Of a DNA stretch of 64,000 nt, positions 25,729 through 33,336 are shown piece by piece. The DNA is taken from positions 1 through 64,000 of the forward strand of contig NZ_FMAD01000008.1 in NCBI RefSeq assembly GCF_900094595.1. The letters run 5' to 3'. The first letter of the stretch is position 1; each line of letters opens with the position of its first letter. The notes below the pieces were generated by a model, which saw only the letters and a list, made by a program, of their open reading frames with translations, had not been told where the DNA came from and searched no databases. The position numbers were made by a program, and so were the translations under genes. This DNA is from Cupriavidus alkaliphilus (GTDB lineage: Bacteria > Pseudomonadota > Gammaproteobacteria > Burkholderiales > Burkholderiaceae).

Positions 25729-27404
25729 TGGCGAGCGTCTTGCGCGTGGCGGTCCGGCATGCGGCGACCGACCTGCCACTCGGCCCGCGCGTTGCCCTTG
25801 CGCTGCTGCTGGCGCTGGTCCTTGCCCCCGCGGCATGGTCTCCGGCGGTCATGCTGGGCACGGATCCCGCGTTGCGCTTTCCGCAGGGAGACCAGGCGCA
25901 GGCACTGGCCGGCGCCTGGTATTACTACACCGATAGCTGGCGGCTTCCGCTGTTCTCGATGCGCGTGCCCGGCATCGAGGCCCTGCGCAGCGTGATCTTC
26001 ACCGACAGCATTCCGCTGTTCGCCCTGGCCGGCAAGCTGTGGTACCGGCTGGGCGGCGCAGCGCTGGAGCTGACGCCGGCCTGGCTGTGGATCTGCGTGT
26101 TCGGGCAGGCCTGGGCCATGACGTTGCTGCTGGATCAACTGGGCCTGCGCCATGCCATTCAGGTTGCCGCCGGCACCGTGCTGGCGCTGGTCATGCCTGC
26201 CCTGCTGTTCCGGTACTGGATGTGGCATCTCGCGCTATGTGGCCACTTTGTACTGATCCTGGCCTTGGCTCTGGCACTGCGCCCGCCCGAAGCCATGGTG
26301 CGGGCCCCGCTGGACTGGCGGTGGCCCGCGCTGCTGGTGGTGGCCCTCGGCATCCATCCCTACCTGCTCGCCATGAGCCTGCCCTTCTTCCTGCTGAGCG
26401 CGACACGCTGCGCGTCCACTCGGATGACGGGCGCGCCGCGCAGTGCGCTGGCCGCCGTTGGCCTGGCCCTGGGCGTGCTCGGCATTGCGCTCTGGCTCGG
26501 TGGCTACCTCGGCAACGGGCTGGTGCGCGGCAGCGAGGGCTTCGCCATCTACTCGATGAATCTGCTCGCCCCGTTCGGGGCGATGGGCAAGAGCGGCCTG
26601 CTGCCGGGCAGCGGGCACTTCGCACGCGGCACGCCCGGCCAGATGGAGGGGTTCAACTACCTCGGGCTGGGTGTGCTGGCTGGCCTGCTGCTGGTGGCGG
26701 GCGCCGCCTGCGCGGGGCGCGCGGCGCCGCTGCGCGCCGCGGCCCGGCGGCACTGGCCGCTGCTGGTGTTGCTGGCCGGCCTGACGCTTTACGCACTGTC
26801 CACCACCGTGTATGCCGGTGGCTATCGGCTGTTGCGCTACGACTGGCCGGGGGGCCTGCGGGGCCTCACCGCAACCTTCCGTGCCTCGGGCCGCTTCTTC
26901 TGGCCGGTGGGCTATGCCATTGCTGCCTTCGTGCTCTATGGACTGTCACGCTGCTACCGCCCGCGCACGGCCGCCGCGTTGATGGTGGCGGTCGCGACGC
27001 TGCAATGGCTCGACACCGCGGTGCTGCGTACGGTCGTGGTCACCGAAAAGCCGATGGACCCGGTGTCGTCGGATCCGCTCGTCGGCGCGCTGGTCGGGCG
27101 CCATGCCGCGGTCGAAATCCATCCTCCGGTTGGCTGCTCGGACGACCGTGCCGCGATGCATGGCGGCTTTGCCCTGCAGCTGCTGGCCGCACGCGGCGGC
27201 CTCGCCATCAACAGCCTCTCGGGCGCACGCCAGGACACCGACTGCACGCGCATCGCGGCAGACCTGTCCCGACAGGCGCTCGCACCGGGCGTGCTGGTCG
27301 TGCTCGGCCCGCCGTATGACGCGCAGTACATCGCCGGGCGCGGGTGGACAGCCTATTGCCTGGCCCGGCATGGCCTGCATTTCTGTAGCTCCGGCACCAG
27401 GTGA
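25725..27404 (+). CDS. Large polytopic membrane protein (GT-C-like)
   Basis: A 559-residue protein with roughly ten to eleven transmembrane helices. A periplasmic loop after the first helix holds acidic residues (TDPALRFPQGDQAQ), and a soluble C-terminal part (about 440-559) follows. The topology, with acidic residues in the first loop, resembles GT-C glycosyltransferases that use polyprenyl-phosphate sugars, possibly the DUF6311 family; I cannot be surer. It is coupled to the GtrA-like gene (ATGA overlap) and to the downstream DPM1-type transferase. A Gtr-type three-gene set (flippase, polyprenyl-P transferase, GT-C enzyme) that decorates a surface polymer in the periplasm is the most natural reading. 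Confidence 0.75.
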   Translation: MMASVLRVAVRHAATDLPLGPRVALALLLALVLAPAAWSPAVMLGTDPALRFPQGDQAQALAGAWYYYTDSWRLPLFSMRVPGIEALRSVIFTDSIPLFALAGKLWYRLGGAALELTPAWLWICVFGQAWAMTLLLDQLGLRHAIQVAAGTVLALVMPALLFRYWMWHLALCGHFVLILALALALRPPEAMVRAPLDWRWPALLVVALGIHPYLLAMSLPFFLLSATRCASTRMTGAPRSALAAVGLALGVLGIALWLGGYLGNGLVRGSEGFAIYSMNLLAPFGAMGKSGLLPGSGHFARGTPGQMEGFNYLGLGVLAGLLLVAGAACAGRAAPLRAAARRHWPLLVLLAGLTLYALSTTVYAGGYRLLRYDWPGGLRGLTATFRASGRFFWPVGYAIAAFVLYGLSRCYRPRTAAALMVAVATLQWLDTAVLRTVVVTEKPMDPVSSDPLVGALVGRHAAVEIHPPVGCSDDRAAMHGGFALQLLAARGGLAINSLSGARQDTDCTRIAADLSRQALAPGVLVVLGPPYDAQYIAGRGWTAYCLARHGLHFCSSGTR

Positions 27405-27409
27405 TCCCC

Positions 27410-28459
27410 ATGAATGCCAGCGAACCGACGGAGCTGTCCGTCATCATCCCCGCGCACAACGAAGCGGCCAGCCTGCCGCTGGCGCTGCCGCGCATCGTCA
27501 GCGAACTTGCTCAGGTCGTGTCGCGCTTCGAGATCGTCATCGTGAATGACGGTTCCACCGACCAGACCGCGGCGGTTGCCGACGAACTCGCACGGCGCCA
27601 CCGCTGCGTGCGTGCCATCCATTTTTCCCGCAACTTCGGCAAGGAGGCTGCGCTGGAAGCGGGGCTGGCGTACGCCCGCGGGCGTGGCCTGCTCTTTATC
27701 GACGCGGACCTGCAGCACCCACCCGCCCTGATCCCGCAGATGGTCAGCGCCTGGCGCGCCGGCGCCGACGTGGTCAATGCGCGCAAGCGCCATCGCGGCG
27801 AGGAACATGTCGCCTATGCCGCGGCGTCGCGCCTGTTCTACCGGATGTTTGAACGCGCCACGGGCTTTGCCGTCGAAGGGGCCAGCGATTACAAGCTGCT
27901 CGACCGCCAGGTGGCCGATGCCTTGCTGCGGTGTCCAGAGCGGGACCGCTTTTTTCGGGGGCTGGTGGCATGGGTCGGATTTCGCCAGGTCGATATTCCC
28001 TTCGATGTGGCGCCCCGGGAAGCTGGGCATTCTTCATGGTCGGCGGCTGGCCTGCTGCGCTATTCGCTACGCAGCCTGGTGGCATTTTCCTCGCTGCCGC
28101 TACAGGCAGTCGCCATGGCTGGCTTTGCAGGGGTGGTGCTGAGCTTCCTGCTGATCTTGCAAACCGTGGCGCGATACCTCGCCGGTAATGCGCTGGACGG
28201 TTTTACCACCGTGATCATTGCGCAGGCGGCGTTCAGCAGCCTGTTGCTGCTTGCGGTAGGTGTGCTGGCCATCTATCTGGCACGCGTCTATGACGCGCAA
28301 AAGCAGCGGCCTTCTTTCTTTGTGCGCGACTCTGACGAAGGCCTGCGAAGCGGTATCGCATTGCAGGACATGGAAATCCACCCGGCACCGCCGCGCGTGC
28401 GGACGCCCGCGGCGGCTTGTGATGCCGATCACAGCCGGGTGGATCGCGAGCTTCTATAG
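27410..28459 (+). CDS. Polyprenyl-phosphate glycosyltransferase (GtrB/DPM1-like, GT2)
   Basis: A 349-residue GT2 enzyme. The catalytic domain opens LSVIIPAHNEAASLPLAL and has IVNDGSTDQT, the DAD-type metal site FIDADLQHPP and the 'F-S-R-N-F-G-K-E-A' motif of DPM1/ArnC/GtrB proteins. Two transmembrane helices (about 225-290) close the protein. It would load a sugar onto undecaprenyl phosphate for the flippase and GT-C partners in this operon. ATG 27410 has AGGTGA upstream; GTG 27401 is an alternative. The last 42 bases of the gene contain the operator and -10 box of the next transcript, and the -10 overlaps the stop codon. Confidence 0.9.
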   Translation: MNASEPTELSVIIPAHNEAASLPLALPRIVSELAQVVSRFEIVIVNDGSTDQTAAVADELARRHRCVRAIHFSRNFGKEAALEAGLAYARGRGLLFIDADLQHPPALIPQMVSAWRAGADVVNARKRHRGEEHVAYAAASRLFYRMFERATGFAVEGASDYKLLDRQVADALLRCPERDRFFRGLVAWVGFRQVDIPFDVAPREAGHSSWSAAGLLRYSLRSLVAFSSLPLQAVAMAGFAGVVLSFLLILQTVARYLAGNALDGFTTVIIAQAAFSSLLLLAVGVLAIYLARVYDAQKQRPSFFVRDSDEGLRSGIALQDMEIHPAPPRVRTPAAACDADHSRVDRELL

Positions 28460-28460
28460 T
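28418..28460 (+). promoter_or_regulatory. CRP-like class II promoter inside the 3' end of the GT2 gene
   Basis: TGTGA-TGCCGA-TCACA occupies 28418-28433 (centre 28425.5). The -10 hexamer TATAGT (5 of 6) is at 28455-28460, exactly 29.5 bp away and overlapping the TAG stop of the GT2 gene. The predicted start is about 28467. What follows is not a gene but a short two-hairpin unit with a Rho-independent terminator. Confidence 0.7.
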
Positions 28461-28466
28461 TGGACC

Positions 28467-28537
28467 TGTTGGCGCAATGACCCCGCCAACTTTCCCGTTA
28501 TCGCCAGGCTGCCCCCGCACGCCTGGCATCTTTTTTT
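28467..28537 (+). ncRNA. Candidate small RNA, ~71 nt, two hairpins, CRP-like controlled
   Basis: The predicted transcript has a 5' hairpin (GTTGGCG 28468-28474 / CGCCAAC 28484-28490, 9-nt loop). A linker with TTTCCCG follows, then a terminator hairpin (GCCAGGC 28503-28509 / GCCTGGC 28521-28527) whose loop is TGCCCCCGCAC, and T7 at 28531-28537. Promoter, length, two-stem layout and C-rich loop closely parallel the unit at 2902-2974, so the two are probably related in design. The stem sequences differ. It could act on ribosome-binding sites through the C-rich loops. If the promoter is inactive, the second hairpin would simply terminate the glycan operon. Confidence 0.6.
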
Positions 28538-28560
28538 GGTGCCCTGCCCGCGTGTTTTCT

Positions 28561-28584
28561 CCTCTCTCGCGCAAGCGGCAGAGG
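28561..28584. repeat. Degenerate REP-like palindrome
   Basis: CCTCT-CTCGCGCAAGCGGC-AGAGG resembles a weathered copy of the perfect CCCCTCTCCCGC-AA-GCGGGAGAGGGG palindrome found at 41960-41985. It lies just after the candidate small RNA. Similarity is visual only. Confidence 0.35.
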
Positions 28585-28673
28585 TAGTACACAACTGGTG
28601 TTGGAAATGCCTGTGGTACCGGGGGCGGGTGCGGGGGCCGGCGCATCAACGAAGTAATGCGCCCGGCCCCGAC

Positions 28674-28919
28674 TCAATGTGAACCCCTCCGTATTCGTCG
28701 CGTAGGCCTTGGCTTGGCGGCCGACCCGGCATGTGGATGCCGGCTGACTGGCGCGACCGTGACGTGCTGATTCGGGAAGAGCCGCTCCGCGGCCTCTTTG
28801 GCCTGGGTGCAGCTCAGGTACTCCCCATTGAAGACGACGGCAAACTCTCCGACATGCTGCTCGATCGCCCAACCCGTTTCCGTACGAACCACTATTGTTA
28901 TTCGTTCAACCACCTTCAT
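28674..28919 (-). CDS. Small hypothetical protein (DUF2188-like)
   Basis: An 81-residue protein opening MKVVERITIVVRTETGWAIE and ending in a basic tail. It aligns by eye with the small protein at 33337-33558: both have a V-V-R/V-M-R strand, a G-W, a stretch Y-x-S/F-S, and then A-x-x-A-A-x-x-x-F-P-x-x-x-V/I. That pairing is the main support. The start is uncertain: ATG 28919 has no well-spaced ribosome site and ATG 28943 is possible. A GC-rich inverted repeat lies just beyond its stop (about 28632-28670) and may end its transcript. The function is unknown. Confidence 0.55.
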   Translation of the reverse strand: MKVVERITIVVRTETGWAIEQHVGEFAVVFNGEYLSCTQAKEAAERLFPNQHVTVAPVSRHPHAGSAAKPRPTRRIRRGSH

Positions 28920-29169
28920 TCCCCGTCGAGCCGTGCTTTGCATCACGGTCTATTTTCATTGGTAAAGCCAAAAGCTCAATGCATGGATCGAACCAATATT
29001 CCTGTCGGCGGCCCCTTGTTCCGGGACCGTTCCTTTCGGACACTGCGGGTCTATGGTGCCCTTATTCGGGCATCCACTCATCACCCAAACATGGGTTGCC
29101 TGAGCGATCCTGAAAAACGGCATGGACCTGGCATCTTTGCCACAATCACCAAAATCGCAACAACAACGC

Positions 29170-29195
29170 AACGGAATTATTAAAGTCATTCCGTT
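29170..29195. repeat. Inverted repeat upstream of the XRE regulator
   Basis: AACGGAAT (29170-29177) and ATTCCGTT (29188-29195) form a perfect 8-bp inverted repeat with a 10-bp AT-rich centre. It lies in a low-GC, gene-free stretch (28947-29358), about 75 bp upstream of the CRP-like operator and 165 bp from the XRE gene. It could be an operator for the XRE protein; nothing else in this stretch is recognisable. Confidence 0.4.
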
Positions 29196-29261
29196 AGAAA
29201 GCAAGACAACTTTCGGCCGGGTCGACAGACACCCCACCAAAGGGGACTGCCGCAGCAATGC

Positions 29262-29305
29262 TGTGACACCTGTCACACCCCTGCACGCATTCCATCGGCT
29301 AGCCT
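29262..29305 (+). promoter_or_regulatory. CRP-like operator and -10 upstream of the XRE regulator
   Basis: TGTGA-CACCTG-TCACA is at 29262-29277 (centre 29269.5). A TAGCCT hexamer lies at 29300-29305, 30.5 bp away, one base beyond the class II spacing of the other sites. The predicted start is near 29312, leaving a ~47-nt leader before ATG 29359. Confidence 0.55.
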
Positions 29306-29358
29306 TGCCTTTCGACAGGCACGCAATACCGGGTGCGCTACTCAGGGCTAAGAAAAAG

Positions 29359-29733
29359 ATGCATGACGTGGAGTTCATCGAGCACGAAGGCCGGCGCTTC
29401 GTATTAATTCCAGAACGGACATGGAAGGACATCAAAGGGGGCATCCAGCGACTGCTGGCGGAAACCGGCAATGGTTCAGGCATGGCCTCATCGTTCGCCC
29501 CGCCACTGCTCGTGCAGGCCGCAATTGCGGCCGGCAGTTCGGAACTGCGCGCATGGCGCCGCTTCCGTGGCTTGCCCAGTGCCCAGCTGGCCAAACGTGT
29601 CGGCGTAACGCGGGCCTATATCTCGATGATCGAGACGGGCCGGCGCCGGCCCGCCGCACACTTGCTGCAACGGCTTGCGCATGAACTGGACATCCCGGTC
29701 TGCGCGCTGGCAACCAACCACGGCGACAGGTAG
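29359..29733 (+). CDS. XRE-family DNA-binding protein
   Basis: A 124-residue regulator. The N-terminal part (MHDVEFIEHEGRRFVLIPER) resembles the antitoxin-like start of small regulators that read 'F-V-x-I-P'. A helix-turn-helix of Cro/C1 type fills about residues 70-118, with LRAWRRFRGLPSAQLAKRVG and ISMIETGRRRPAAHLLQRLA. No toxin gene is adjacent. It lies just upstream of the large RTX gene and behind a CRP-like operator, so it may be a secondary regulator of that gene. ATG 29359 has an A-rich AGAAAAAG upstream rather than a strong Shine-Dalgarno sequence. Confidence 0.8.
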   Translation: MHDVEFIEHEGRRFVLIPERTWKDIKGGIQRLLAETGNGSGMASSFAPPLLVQAAIAAGSSELRAWRRFRGLPSAQLAKRVGVTRAYISMIETGRRRPAAHLLQRLAHELDIPVCALATNHGDR

Positions 29734-29887
29734 CGCGTCACGCCGACGGCGCGTTGACACCAGGCTCCATCGCAAGCGCTTCGTCGCACCGTTGCACGGC
29801 CACCGCTTTGCGCGTTTTTGTGGCCCCAGTCACTGTTTCGGTTTGCGCATTTCCGGATACTGCCCCCGACGCGTTATGCAGCGTGTC

Positions 29888-29926
29888 GCAGCCTGCACTG
29901 CCAATGCTGTTGGCAGTGCAGGCTGC
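29888..29926. repeat. Perfect 17-bp hairpin upstream of the RTX gene
   Basis: GCAGCCTGCACTGCCAA (29888-29904) is followed by a 5-nt loop (TGCTG) and its exact complement (29910-29926). The hairpin is 92 nt upstream of the RTX start codon, inside the 285-bp gap after the XRE gene. There is no T-run, so it is not a classical terminator. If transcribed it would form a very stable 5' leader stem, as on long-lived mRNAs, or it may be a protein-binding palindrome. Confidence 0.6.
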
Positions 29927-30018
29927 AACGGAAGCGAGATCCGGATTTCCTACTGGCCCGCGGCGCGGGATGGCAGGCCGAAGTCCAGATCGCTTGTTTT
30001 TATTCCCAGGAGAACACT

Positions 30019-33000
30019 ATGGCAGCATCTGCCTACTACGATCAGGTACAGAAGGTCTACGTCGCCTACTACGGCCGCCCGGCCGATCCGACGGGCCTGG
30101 AGTTCTGGGCCACCAAGCTGGACGGTGTCGGTGGCAATCTGAACGCGATCATCGACGCCTTTGGCAACTCGGCCGAGTCGACCGCGCTTTATGGCGGCCA
30201 GACCCACGGCGAGAAGATCAACGCCATTTACCAGCAGATGTTCGGCCGCGACGCCGAGCCCGCCGGTCTCGCCTTCTATACGGGCCTGCTCGCCGCGAAC
30301 CCGCCCAAGGCAACCCTGGCCAGCATCGCGCTGGACATCGTCAACGGCGCGCAAGGCAGCGACAAGGTCGCTATCGAAGCCAAGCTGGCCGCCGCCGAAG
30401 GCTTTACCGCCGCGCTGAACACCACGGCCGAGATCCTGAAGTACAGCGGCGACTGGGCCGCGCAGCAGGCACGTGACTGGCTGAAGCCGGTCGACCAGGC
30501 CGGCGAGGGCTCCAATCCGCAAGCCGTGATCGACAAGATCGTCGCCGGTCCGGCGCCGCAGCCGGGCAGCAAGGTGCTGACCACCGCCATCGACACCATC
30601 ACGCTCGGCGCCGCCGACACCGTGACCGGCGGCACCGAAACCCTGACCCAGGGCGACTCGATCAGCGGCCCGGGCAAGGTTGTCCTGAGCCTGGCTGCCA
30701 AGCAGGACCTCTACTCCGGCACCACCATCGCCGGCGCGAGCAAGGTCACCATCCAGCCCACCGGCGATGTGGCCGTCACTACCAAGAACTGGACCGACAT
30801 CCAGCAGGTCGTGGTCGAGAAGGTCAAGGGCGACGTGAGCCTCGAAGACCTGCAGGGCGCCGCCACGCAGTATGACCTCGTCGACGCGATCCAGGCCGAA
30901 GACAAGATCACGCTGAACTTCGACGGCCAGCAGATCCAGGGCAAGGAAGCCAACGTCTCGGTCAAGGAAGTCAACGCGACGGTGGAGATCAACACCGATG
31001 CCGGCTTCGACGTCGAGACCATCAACCTGACCATCAACGACGACAAGGCTGGCTTCGAGTCGAACCTGACCGACCTGATCGGCGATGGCACCAAGACGCT
31101 GAACATCAAGGGCGGCCAGGCCGGCCTCGACTTCGGCATCAAGGGTGCGCTGGACTCGACCCTGACCACCATCGACGCGTCGGGCGCGCTGGCCAACCTG
31201 AGCCTGAACATCTCGGAATCCGACCAGCAGGTCAACGTCAAGCTGGGCTCGGGCAACGACGTGCTGAACGTCGGCGACTCGCTGCGCACGGGTGACGTGA
31301 TCGACGGCGGCGCCGGTGCCGACAAGGTCGTTGCCGTGTTCGACGCCAACGCCACGGTCGCCGAAGCCAACCGTGCACCGACCATGAGCCGCGTCGAGAC
31401 GCTGGACGCCACGTTCCTGAACGCGGTCCATCTGGACGGCACCAACATCAACGACCTCGCCACCATCAACCTGAAGGCCTCGAGCGGCCGTGCCGACTTC
31501 AACAACTTCGACAGCACGCTGAAGACGCTGAACATCCAGGGCAACCTGGCACAGGGCGTTGAGGTGGACTACGACGGCCAGGCGCTGACCACGCTCGATA
31601 TCAACATCGAAGGCACCACCAGCGTGATCGGCAACGCCGGCAATCCGTCGGGCATCCGCGTCATCAACGCCGACAAGGTGGCGCTGAGCCACAACGGCAG
31701 CGAGAGCGTGGTGATTTCGCGTGGCCTGCAGGTGGATGACTCGTTCTCGGGCCGCTACACCACCGACCTGTCGATCACCAACAACTCGGCAGGTGACCTT
31801 ACCATCGCTGGCAACAACTTCACGGACAGCGTCATCCTCGACGGCGACACCGTGCAGCGCCTGACCATCAAGTCGACCGGCCTGGGCGATCTGTCGCTGG
31901 GCAGCCAGTTCGAGAGCCTGATGGATGAAGCGACCAACCTGCAGCACCTGGTCGTGGAAGGCGCCACCGACAGCGACATCGAGATCGGCCGCGTGGGTGA
32001 TGCCCGTGCCGCCGGCGACCTCGAAACCGTGAAGCTCAGCACCGGCGTCAGCACCGAGTTCACCTCGTGGGGCATCGATGCCGCCGGCGCCGACAAGCGC
32101 GCCACCATCACCAGCATCGACATTGCTGCCGCGGCTTCGGGCCATATGCACCTGCTCGGCGGCTTCGAAGGCGGCGAATGGCTGCAAGCGGCATCGGTCA
32201 ACCTGATGAAGGTCGACGTGGCCGCAGGCGCGTCGGTGAACGGCGACGCCAGCGGCACGGTGTGGGCGAATGGTCAAGGCCTGGGTGGCCTCGATATCCC
32301 GGCCGCCTACTCCAACCTGGTGCGCCTGGACCTGGACGAACAGGCCGGCGCGGACAGCAAGCTGATCCTGTCGGGCGCCGGCGAGGTCACCGGCTTCGCT
32401 TTCGAGGACAACAACTTCGCCACCATCGATGCCTCGGCCCTGAAGGGCAGCGGCGTGACGATCGTGATGGAAGATCCGTCCGACGCAGCCGCGTTCACCT
32501 TCATCGGCTCGGGCCAGAACGACCGCGTCTACGCCTCGAACAGCGCTGACAACCTGAGCGGCGGCGCGGGCGACGATGTGATCTACGCCAACGGCGGTGC
32601 GGATATCGTCAACGGCGGCGCTGGCAACGACGCCCTGTACGGCGGCGAAGGCAATGACACGGTCGACGGCGGCGCGGGCGATGACTTCATCGCCGGCGGC
32701 CTCCACGCGGACGTGCTGACCGGTGGCGCGGGCGCGGACTCGTTCTACTTCAACTTCGACCAGAACCACCTGGCCGAAGCCGGCAAGTCGACCAACCCGG
32801 GCGCCGCGGCCAAGCAGGACGTCATCAGCGACTTCAAGGTTGCCGAGGACACCATCCTGGTCGATGTGGCCAACCCGCTGGCCCAGGGCGACTACGCCAT
32901 GTACGTGACGAACGCCCCGGGGGGCAACGGCTTCCCGGCCTTCGGCTACCACATCGGCGAAGGCCTGGACCCGGTCAACGTCGTGATCCGCGTGGGTACG

Positions 33001-33207
33001 TACAACGAGGACGGTTCGTTCAACTACAACGCCAACGGCACCGACCTGCAGTTGCTGTTCAACACCGAAGGCCAGGCGTTCAACCCGCTCGACTTCACGG
33101 TGAACAACGGCGCCCAGGCCTTCGTGCAGGCCGAGCATGAAGTCGCGCTGCTCGGCGCGGCGAACCAGCTGGGCAGCCTGTCGACCTCGGACCTGGTCTG
33201 GATCTGA
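30019..33207 (+). CDS. Large DUF4214/RTX secreted surface protein (S-layer candidate)
   Basis: A 1062-residue acidic protein with no Cys that I could see and no signal peptide. The N-terminus (about 1-120) holds two DUF4214-type units, YYGRPADPTGLEFWATKL and MFGRDAEPAGLAFYTGLL. A long beta-rich middle (about 180-840) of repeated 'L-x-x-L-x-I-x' strands follows. Residues about 843-910 are RTX calcium-binding nonapeptides (GGAGDDVIYANGG, GGAGNDALYGG, GGAGDDFIAGG). A C-terminal secretion domain ends STSDLVWI. ATG 30019 has AGGAG upstream. It should leave the cell by type I secretion; an exporter of the right class is encoded at 17481-22074. Size and plan resemble Caulobacter RsaA (RTX S-layer protein). 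Adhesin or biofilm matrix protein are alternatives. Confidence 0.88.
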   Translation: MAASAYYDQVQKVYVAYYGRPADPTGLEFWATKLDGVGGNLNAIIDAFGNSAESTALYGGQTHGEKINAIYQQMFGRDAEPAGLAFYTGLLAANPPKATLASIALDIVNGAQGSDKVAIEAKLAAAEGFTAALNTTAEILKYSGDWAAQQARDWLKPVDQAGEGSNPQAVIDKIVAGPAPQPGSKVLTTAIDTITLGAADTVTGGTETLTQGDSISGPGKVVLSLAAKQDLYSGTTIAGASKVTIQPTGDVAVTTKNWTDIQQVVVEKVKGDVSLEDLQGAATQYDLVDAIQAEDKITLNFDGQQIQGKEANVSVKEVNATVEINTDAGFDVETINLTINDDKAGFESNLTDLIGDGTKTLNIKGGQAGLDFGIKGALDSTLTTIDASGALANLSLNISESDQQVNVKLGSGNDVLNVGDSLRTGDVIDGGAGADKVVAVFDANATVAEANRAPTMSRVETLDATFLNAVHLDGTNINDLATINLKASSGRADFNNFDSTLKTLNIQGNLAQGVEVDYDGQALTTLDINIEGTTSVIGNAGNPSGIRVINADKVALSHNGSESVVISRGLQVDDSFSGRYTTDLSITNNSAGDLTIAGNNFTDSVILDGDTVQRLTIKSTGLGDLSLGSQFESLMDEATNLQHLVVEGATDSDIEIGRVGDARAAGDLETVKLSTGVSTEFTSWGIDAAGADKRATITSIDIAAAASGHMHLLGGFEGGEWLQAASVNLMKVDVAAGASVNGDASGTVWANGQGLGGLDIPAAYSNLVRLDLDEQAGADSKLILSGAGEVTGFAFEDNNFATIDASALKGSGVTIVMEDPSDAAAFTFIGSGQNDRVYASNSADNLSGGAGDDVIYANGGADIVNGGAGNDALYGGEGNDTVDGGAGDDFIAGGLHADVLTGGAGADSFYFNFDQNHLAEAGKSTNPGAAAKQDVISDFKVAEDTILVDVANPLAQGDYAMYVTNAPGGNGFPAFGYHIGEGLDPVNVVIRVGTYNEDGSFNYNANGTDLQLLFNTEGQAFNPLDFTVNNGAQAFVQAEHEVALLGAANQLGSLSTSDLVWI

Positions 33208-33238
33208 TCGTCACCTGGTAGGTGTAGCTTGCAGTGGG

Positions 33239-33268
33239 AAGGGCTGGCCGCGGGCCAGCCCTTTTTTT
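33239..33268 (+). terminator. Rho-independent terminator of the RTX gene
   Basis: GGGCTGGCC (33241-33249), a 3-nt loop, GGCCAGCCC (33253-33261) and then T7 form a strong intrinsic terminator, extended by AA/TT pairing at its base. It lies 32 nt after the RTX stop codon. Confidence 0.9.
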
Positions 33269-33336
33269 CCAGCCGGATTGCCGTGCGCTGGTCCCGCCTG
33301 CGTCCCGCGACCGTATGCGCCCGCTCGCAATATCGT

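Noticed and set aside
29113..29145. A sigma-54 promoter at TGGCATCTTTGC
   Set aside because: The GG and GC elements are too close (spacing short by two to three bases).
28956..29594. A 212-codon open frame on the minus strand
   Set aside because: Overlaps the XRE gene and its operators and shows no recognisable domain.
29950..33138. A 1062-codon open frame on the minus strand opposite the RTX gene
   Set aside because: Composition (Val/Gly/Asp/Arg repeats) mirrors the RTX codons; no start signal and no recognisable domain.
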